Shown here: positions 59,633 through 64,000 of the stretch, one piece after another
Layout of the letters: the number at the start of each line of letters is the position of its first letter
How positions within the stretch are numbered: the stretch's first letter is position 1
DNA from: UBA3478 sp964217345
Lineage (GTDB): Bacteria; Bacteroidota; Bacteroidia; Flavobacteriales; Flavobacteriaceae
DNA: 64,000 nt
Reading direction: 5' to 3'
Assembly (NCBI GenBank): GCA_964217345.1
Contig: CAXPJI010000025.1
Location: forward strand, 1 to 64,000
Notes under the pieces: generated by a model
Databases searched by the model: none
What the model saw: only the letters and a program-made list of their open reading frames with translations
Told to the model about the DNA's origin: nothing
Made by a program: the position numbers and the translations under genes

Positions 59633-60943
59633 ATGAAATTATCGCAACGGATCACCCCCATTTTCTACTCCCTACTGGCACTAACTATGTTCTCTTGCGG
59701 ATCAGGTGAAGGAGAATCTTTTGTGGGGTCAAGTGTGGTTGAGATGCCTGAACAAATTGAGTTCGGATTCAACATGATTGATTACGAAGTGGAATTAGAT
59801 ACGGTAAGAAGAGGTGATACTTTCGGAAAAATCATGCTCTCTCGTGACGCTGACTATCAAAAGGTCAATCAAGCGGCCCGCATGTCTAGAAAATCTTTTG
59901 ATCTCAGAAAGATTCAAGTAGGTAAGCCTTACCGTGTTCTAAAAAGCTGCGATAGCCTCGAAAGACCTCAAATCTTTATCTATGAAAATGACTTTTTGAA
60001 TTATACCGTAGTTGACCTACGAGAAGAGGTTGTCGTTTTTGAGGAGAAACATCCGTATGAGCTGGTTGAGAAAGAGGTCTCAGGAGTAATCGAAGGTTCA
60101 CTCTATCAGACCTTAGACAGTCAAGGAATCGATCAAAATTTAAGTCAAGAGTTGGCGAATGTTTACGCCTGGAGTATCGACTTTTTTAGACTATATGAGG
60201 GTGACCGTTTTAAAGTGGTCGCTTTAGAACGAAGATTACGCGATGGGACTTCAGCCGGTATCAAATCGATAAAAGCGGCTATGTTCGAGCACAGAGGTGA
60301 ACCTTTTTACGCATTTGCGGCCAATGTGAATGAAAAGACCTTGCAAACTGAATACTATGATGAGCAAGGGAATAATTTAAGACGAACTTTTTTGAAGGCT
60401 CCCCTAAAGTTTAATGCGTATCGCATTTCCTCACGCTATAACCTCAATCGAAAAATTGCCTTTTATGGCAATCGAACCCGGGCACATAAGGGTACAGATT
60501 ATGCTGCACCAGTAGGTACACCTATTATTGCGACAGCGGACGGTATTGTCACAGAAGCCACTCGAAGAGGAGGTAATGGGATTTATGCAAAAATCAAGCA
60601 TAATGGCACCTACAGCACGCAATACCTTCATATGAAAAAGCTAAATGTGAAGAAAGGTCAACGAGTGCATCAAGGGGATATCATCGGATGGATAGGTATG
60701 ACCGGAAACACTTCTGGACCTCACGTTTGTTATCGCTTTTGGAAAAACGGACAGCAGGTAGATCCCTTAAAAGAAAAACTACCTGCAGCAGCCCCGATTG
60801 ATCGTTCTTTAGCTAAAGATTACTTTGAGTATATCAAGGCTCCGCTTGAACAGCTCGAGTGCATTGAATATTTGGGAGAAAATGACTTAACTTCACTCGC
60901 TCAAAATTCAATCGAAAACGAAAATGCCCTTACCGCACAATAA
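59633..60943 (+). CDS. M23-family peptidoglycan metallopeptidase, lipoprotein
   Basis: A 436-residue lipoprotein (lipobox TMFSC, Cys22). A LysM/OapA-like region (about 55-110, with VRRGDTFGKIM) and a middle domain precede a C-terminal LytM-type M23 domain. The zinc motif HKGTD (His285, Asp289) is intact, and YLHMKK follows. The second motif, normally HxH, is HVC (364-366), so the last metal-binding histidine is cysteine, as I recall in other Bacteroidota. It probably cuts or regulates cell-wall cross-bridges in the periplasm. Its end overlaps pgi by 20 bases. Confidence 0.88.
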   Translation: MKLSQRITPIFYSLLALTMFSCGSGEGESFVGSSVVEMPEQIEFGFNMIDYEVELDTVRRGDTFGKIMLSRDADYQKVNQAARMSRKSFDLRKIQVGKPYRVLKSCDSLERPQIFIYENDFLNYTVVDLREEVVVFEEKHPYELVEKEVSGVIEGSLYQTLDSQGIDQNLSQELANVYAWSIDFFRLYEGDRFKVVALERRLRDGTSAGIKSIKAAMFEHRGEPFYAFAANVNEKTLQTEYYDEQGNNLRRTFLKAPLKFNAYRISSRYNLNRKIAFYGNRTRAHKGTDYAAPVGTPIIATADGIVTEATRRGGNGIYAKIKHNGTYSTQYLHMKKLNVKKGQRVHQGDIIGWIGMTGNTSGPHVCYRFWKNGQQVDPLKEKLPAAAPIDRSLAKDYFEYIKAPLEQLECIEYLGENDLTSLAQNSIENENALTAQ

Positions 60944-62561
60944 CCCAACTCAGCTGAAGAGCTGGAAGCAATTAGAAGAACTTAGTAACGAATTTAAGCA
61001 AGTCTCTATTTCAAAGTTATTTGAAGTAGACGCTCAGCGCGCACAATCTTTGAGTGTCGAGTGGGAAGACTTCTTTGTAGATTTTTCCAAGCATCTTTCT
61101 GATAAGCGTGTACTTGATGCACTCTATAATTTAGCCGAAGAATCAGGACTTGAAGATGCCAAAAGAGCCTATCTCTCAGGAGATAAAATCAATGTAACTG
61201 AAGGTCGTGCCGTACTGCATACTGCACTAAGAACTAACGCCTTTAGCCCAAAGGTTGATGGCCAATCGGTTAGTGAAGAGGTAAGTCAAGTTAAAGCTCA
61301 AATAAAATCTTTTTGTAATCGAGTTATTAGCGGCGAGCACAAGGGGTATACGGGGAAATCGATTACCGACATTGTAAATATTGGTATTGGAGGCTCAGAC
61401 TTGGGACCGGTTATGATTACTGAGGCTTTAGCCTATTATAGAAATCACCTAAATACCCACTTTGTTAGTAACGTAGACGGAGATCACGTAACCGAGGTTT
61501 TAAAGAATCTTGATCCTGAGACTACCTTATTTCTTGTGGTTTCAAAATCATTCACAACACAGGAGACCTTGGTTAATGCAACCACCTGTAGAGAGTGGTT
61601 TTTGTCTCATGCCTCTGAAGCAGATGTAGCTTTGCACTTTGCGGCGGTCTCTACGAATCTTGGTATGACCGGACAGTTTGGTATTGCAAACGAAAATGTA
61701 TTTGCAATGGCCGATTGGGTAGGAGGTAGATTTTCGCTTTGGAGTGCCGTTGGGCTTTCTATCGCCTTGTCTGTCGGATATGAAAATTTCGAATCCCTTC
61801 TTGAAGGAGCAGCGGCTATGGACCGGCATTTTGCTGAAGCATCGCCAGAAAAGAACATCCCATTAAATATGGCACTTCTCGGTATCTGGTATAACAATTT
61901 TATGGGATCTGAAACCGAAGCCATCATTCCTTACACTCAATACTTAAGCCGATTCTCAGCCTATTTACAACAGGCGGTGATGGAAAGTAACGGAAAGTAT
62001 GTCGATAGAAACGGAGCTAAAGTTTCGTATCAAACGGGCAGCATCGTTTGGGGAGAGCCAGGCACCAATTCTCAGCATGCCTTTTTTCAGTTGATCCATC
62101 AGGGCACGAAACTTATTCCGACAGATTTCATTGGATTTGTGGAGCCACTTCATGGAAGGCAAGACCATCACGATAAATTGATGTCAAATTTCTTCGCTCA
62201 AACCGAAGCTCTTATGAATGGTAAATCAAAGGAAGAAGTTACCAGAGAGTTTGAAATGAAAGGCACTGATCTATCGAGTGTCGAAGACATCATACCACAT
62301 AAAGTTTTCGAAGGAAATAAACCAACCACTACTTTCCTTATTAAAAAACTCACCCCTTACACTTTAGGTAGCCTTGTAGCCGCTTATGAGCATAAGATTT
62401 TTATTCAGGGAGTGATTTGGAATATTTACAGCTATGACCAATGGGGGGTTGAGCTTGGTAAGCAACTTGCTAATCAAATCTTGGCTGATTGGTCACATGG
62501 TTCAAACGGAAGTCATGACCCTTCGACGACTCAACTACTTTCTCGATTCAAAAATGATTAA
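60924..62561 (+). CDS. pgi: Glucose-6-phosphate isomerase
   Basis: It interconverts glucose-6-phosphate and fructose-6-phosphate. The 545-residue protein has NIGIGGSDLGPVMITEAL (about 150-167), VSKSFTTQETLVNA for phosphate binding, the WVGGRFSLWSAVGL region and the catalytic glutamate/histidine segments WGEPGTNSQHAFFQLIHQG. It overlaps the M23 gene by 20 bases and is followed by a small membrane protein gene after 27 bases. Confidence 0.96.
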   Translation: MPLPHNNPTQLKSWKQLEELSNEFKQVSISKLFEVDAQRAQSLSVEWEDFFVDFSKHLSDKRVLDALYNLAEESGLEDAKRAYLSGDKINVTEGRAVLHTALRTNAFSPKVDGQSVSEEVSQVKAQIKSFCNRVISGEHKGYTGKSITDIVNIGIGGSDLGPVMITEALAYYRNHLNTHFVSNVDGDHVTEVLKNLDPETTLFLVVSKSFTTQETLVNATTCREWFLSHASEADVALHFAAVSTNLGMTGQFGIANENVFAMADWVGGRFSLWSAVGLSIALSVGYENFESLLEGAAAMDRHFAEASPEKNIPLNMALLGIWYNNFMGSETEAIIPYTQYLSRFSAYLQQAVMESNGKYVDRNGAKVSYQTGSIVWGEPGTNSQHAFFQLIHQGTKLIPTDFIGFVEPLHGRQDHHDKLMSNFFAQTEALMNGKSKEEVTREFEMKGTDLSSVEDIIPHKVFEGNKPTTTFLIKKLTPYTLGSLVAAYEHKIFIQGVIWNIYSYDQWGVELGKQLANQILADWSHGSNGSHDPSTTQLLSRFKND

Positions 62562-62588
62562 CTTAGAATTACCATAAATAACTTAACT

Positions 62589-63017
62589 ATGATTGTTTCT
62601 CTTCACTCTTACATTGCTTTTCTAGCCTTAGCGGTCGTTTTATTGGCCTTTATTAACGCGCTCAACGGTTTTTTAACCGGTCGTGAGTTTCAGCAAAAAA
62701 GAGATCGAAGTATATCCTTGGCTGGAGTTGCCTTTTTTCACCTTCAGTTTTTGATAGGTGTCATCGTTTATTTTGTTTCAGCGAAAGGATTCTACGCACT
62801 AAGCGAGGTGGGTATCGGTAACCTATCTTCAGAAGCACGTTTACTTGCTTTAGAACATCCAACCACGAATTTAATTGCTGTTGCGCTTGTTACCATCGGT
62901 TGGTCAAGACATAAGAAAGCATCCTCTGACAAGGCAAAGTTTAAGAGTGTTGCTCTGTTTTATGGAATAGGTTTAGTGCTTATTTTAAGCCGTATTCCAT
63001 GGTCTCAGTGGGTTTAA
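62589..63017 (+). CDS. Four-helix membrane protein (cytochrome b-like, unassigned)
   Basis: A 142-residue protein with four hydrophobic helices (about 5-27, 43-64, 90-104 and 120-137). Histidines occur in helices one and two (LHSYIAFL, FHLQFLIG) and further ones in EHPTTN and SRHKK, positions that could bind haem. I recall similar flavobacterial proteins labelled cytochrome b, but no haem-binding proof is visible. It overlaps the convergent endonuclease remnant by 38 bases. Confidence 0.7.
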   Translation: MIVSLHSYIAFLALAVVLLAFINALNGFLTGREFQQKRDRSISLAGVAFFHLQFLIGVIVYFVSAKGFYALSEVGIGNLSSEARLLALEHPTTNLIAVALVTIGWSRHKKASSDKAKFKSVALFYGIGLVLILSRIPWSQWV

Positions 63018-63201
63018 ATATTAGTTTTAGTACTACCGGAAAATGATCGCTGTATCCTCCTTGGTACTCTAATCCTGCATAGGTTTTAAAAGGATATCCG
63101 CGATATCTTCCTTTTGAGGTTTGCAAATACCTAGAGGTGTATACCGCGAAACCCAGAGCCTGCAATCCTGGCTGATCGATCAGTGATTTTGTACCTTTGA
63201 T
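62980..63201 (-). pseudogene. C-terminal remnant of an endonuclease/exonuclease/phosphatase protein
   Basis: The minus strand is open from 63201 down to the stop at 62980, about 73 codons. It ends with the typical EEP C-terminus: RYRGYPFKTYAG and GGYSDHFPVVLKL, where SDHFP carries the catalytic histidine. The preceding 250 or so residues with the other catalytic motifs are absent: an in-frame TAA lies just upstream at 63202-63204 and the DNA there is coding for a different gene on the other strand. It looks like a truncated, non-functional remnant, or the product of a misassembly. Confidence 0.65.
63172..63183. repeat. 12-bp perfect palindrome next to the gene junction
   Basis: CTGATCGATCAG equals its own reverse complement. 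It sits inside the endonuclease remnant, a few bases from the point where the two broken genes meet. It may be chance, since it codes a plausible LIDQ in the enzyme, but such palindromes can favour template switching. Confidence 0.55.
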
Positions 63202-63774
63202 TTACCCCGTTGCGAGCCCGTAAATTTCGATGGGGCCTTTCTATTTATTTCAGAGATCGCTGATCCCGATAACAGCGCCTCTGCTCGATTTATAGAACTT
63301 TATAATGCAGAGGACTTTGAAGTGATCTTAAATGGTTGGACACTATTGCGATACACCAATGACTCCAATGAGCCTTCACATATTTTTCATTTAGACGATT
63401 ATAGTGTAGGAGCTAATTCAACCTTTGTCATTGCTAGCAATCTAGAAGTTTTTAGTGAAATGTATCAGCGAAGTCCAGATGCTGTAGGTTCTTCATCGAG
63501 TGCTGCTAATTCTAATGGAGATGATACGATGCTACTGGTTAACCCCGCAGGTCAAGTCATTGATATTTTTGGGGTAATTGGAGAAGATGGTACGGGAACC
63601 AATCATGAGTTTGAGGATGGTAGGGCATTACGTAATTCGTCAATAAATAAAGGAAATCCCACCTTTGATTTTTCAGAATGGGTGGTGAGCAACGACAGTG
63701 GTGATGCAGGCACGATTAAAGCACCTAAAATTGCTCCTGACGATTTTACCCCCGGCCAGCACCATGTAGAGTGA
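63187..63774 (+). pseudogene. C-terminal remnant of a lamin-tail-domain protein
   Basis: The frame is open from 63187 after a TGA at 63184 and runs about 195 codons to 63774. It encodes a lamin tail domain: FLFISEIADPDNSASARFIE, LYNAED, a DDTMLLVNPAGQVIDIFG strand pair and a conserved WVVSNDS-TPGQHHVE ending. There is no ATG or signal peptide before the domain; the first residues, FDLPRCEP, look like the middle of a larger exported protein, perhaps of DUF5689 type. A GTG at 63322 lies inside the domain and is not a believable start. It is a 5'-truncated gene. Confidence 0.65.
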
Positions 63775-63780
63775 TGATGA

Positions 63781-63999
63781 TTAGTTCTGTATTTTGTAGG
63801 TCCTATTTTCTTCCCAATTCGCACGAATTTCAATCGATTCGTTGAGGTAAAGAATTCGTTCGGGGTGAATGCGATTGAGAAAGGAACCGGTGTCGTAACG
63901 ACCATTTTTATTGGTGTCAAAAAGGAGTCGAATATCGTAAATACCAGGTTTTACCGCATTGAACTCGCATCGCCCCAAGCTGTCTAAGGGTTGTTGATA
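63781..63999 (-). CDS. Ig-like-domain lipoprotein, C-terminal end (runs off window)
   Basis: The minus-strand frame is open to the window edge; 72 codons are visible and the N-terminal part lies outside. The visible end, PGIYDIRLLFDTNKNGRYD, TGSFLNRIHPERILYL and IEIRANWEENRTYKI, is the typical C-terminus of large flavobacterial Ig-like-domain (Big_5-type) proteins, which are usually outer-membrane lipoproteins of unknown function. It is convergent with the lamin-tail remnant, 6 bases away. Confidence 0.75.
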   Translation of the reverse strand, partial: YQQPLDSLGRCEFNAVKPGIYDIRLLFDTNKNGRYDTGSFLNRIHPERILYLNESIEIRANWEENRTYKIQN

Positions 64000-64000
64000 G

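Noticed and set aside
63322..63774. Complete small lamin-tail protein starting at GTG 63322
   Set aside because: The GTG is inside the domain; the conserved SEIADP start of the domain lies upstream in the same open frame.
1..64000. tRNA, rRNA, CRISPR array, insertion sequence or prophage
   Set aside because: The intergenic spaces are short and none contains a cloverleaf, spaced repeats, transposase or integrase sequence that I could recognise.

Overview
This window is 64 kb of densely packed chromosomal DNA from a member of the Bacteroidota, most likely a marine flavobacterium or Cryomorphaceae/Schleiferiaceae-like lineage. Three things support this. Upstream regions carry Bacteroidota-type TAnnTTTG -7 promoter boxes. 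Several genes are lineage markers: the IPExxxVDY protein next to rnc and pyk, the MoxR/BatABCDE aerotolerance operon, a succinylornithine-type transcarbamylase, a long GXHH-type IleS and a CarboxypepD_reg-like TonB receptor. Genes are nearly contiguous with many ATGA/TAATG overlaps. I see no insertion sequence, prophage, CRISPR array, rRNA or tRNA. No gap without a gene exceeds about 210 bases.

Layout. (1) 1-8015: arginine biosynthesis operon argG(partial)-argC-proC-argD-argF'-argB-argE-argH, plus strand. (2) 7988-16399, minus: addA-like helicase/nuclease, kbl, an OmpA-family TSP3-repeat protein and an addB-like nuclease, apparently one transcription unit. (3) 16467-17090: superoxide dismutase, separated by a shared terminator from a minus-strand purN, rnhA, PfkB kinase and PurF-like cluster (17144-21048). 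(4) 21168-25861, plus: acpP, fabF, rnc, IPExxxVDY gene, pyk and a CYTH protein, converging on pheS. (5) 26979-29187: SulP anion transporter converging on a beta carbonic anhydrase, a likely bicarbonate uptake and CO2 handling pair. (6) 29241-37998, minus: the eight-gene MoxR-DUF58-Bat operon. (7) 38150-43716: aldo/keto reductase, AlbA_2 protein, fructokinase-type PfkB kinase, metallophosphatase and two small genes. (8) 42715-46506, minus: ArsC-like protein, EamA transporter, nitronate monooxygenase-like protein, cytochrome c lipoprotein and gpsA. (9) 46643-56194, plus: gdhA, recO, TonB receptor, ileS, DksA-like protein, a DUF4097-like protein and lspA, converging on 5-formyltetrahydrofolate cyclo-ligase. 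(10) 56800-63017, plus: uvrC, DUF3108 protein, M23 metallopeptidase, pgi and a small membrane protein. (11) 62980-63999: two truncated gene remnants abutting head to head, then the end of an Ig-like-domain protein running off the window.

Most of the window is core housekeeping, and I do not see a clearly new defence or biosynthetic system. The points most worth a second look are the junction at about 63,190 where two genes have both lost their 5' ends, the altered signature residues in IleS (GIHH), ArgF' (Ala90), the DksA-like protein (three zinc cysteines gone) and the M23 peptidase (HxH changed to HVC), several promoter boxes so close to start codons that the mRNAs look leaderless, and an orphan minus-strand terminator at about 41.9 kb.
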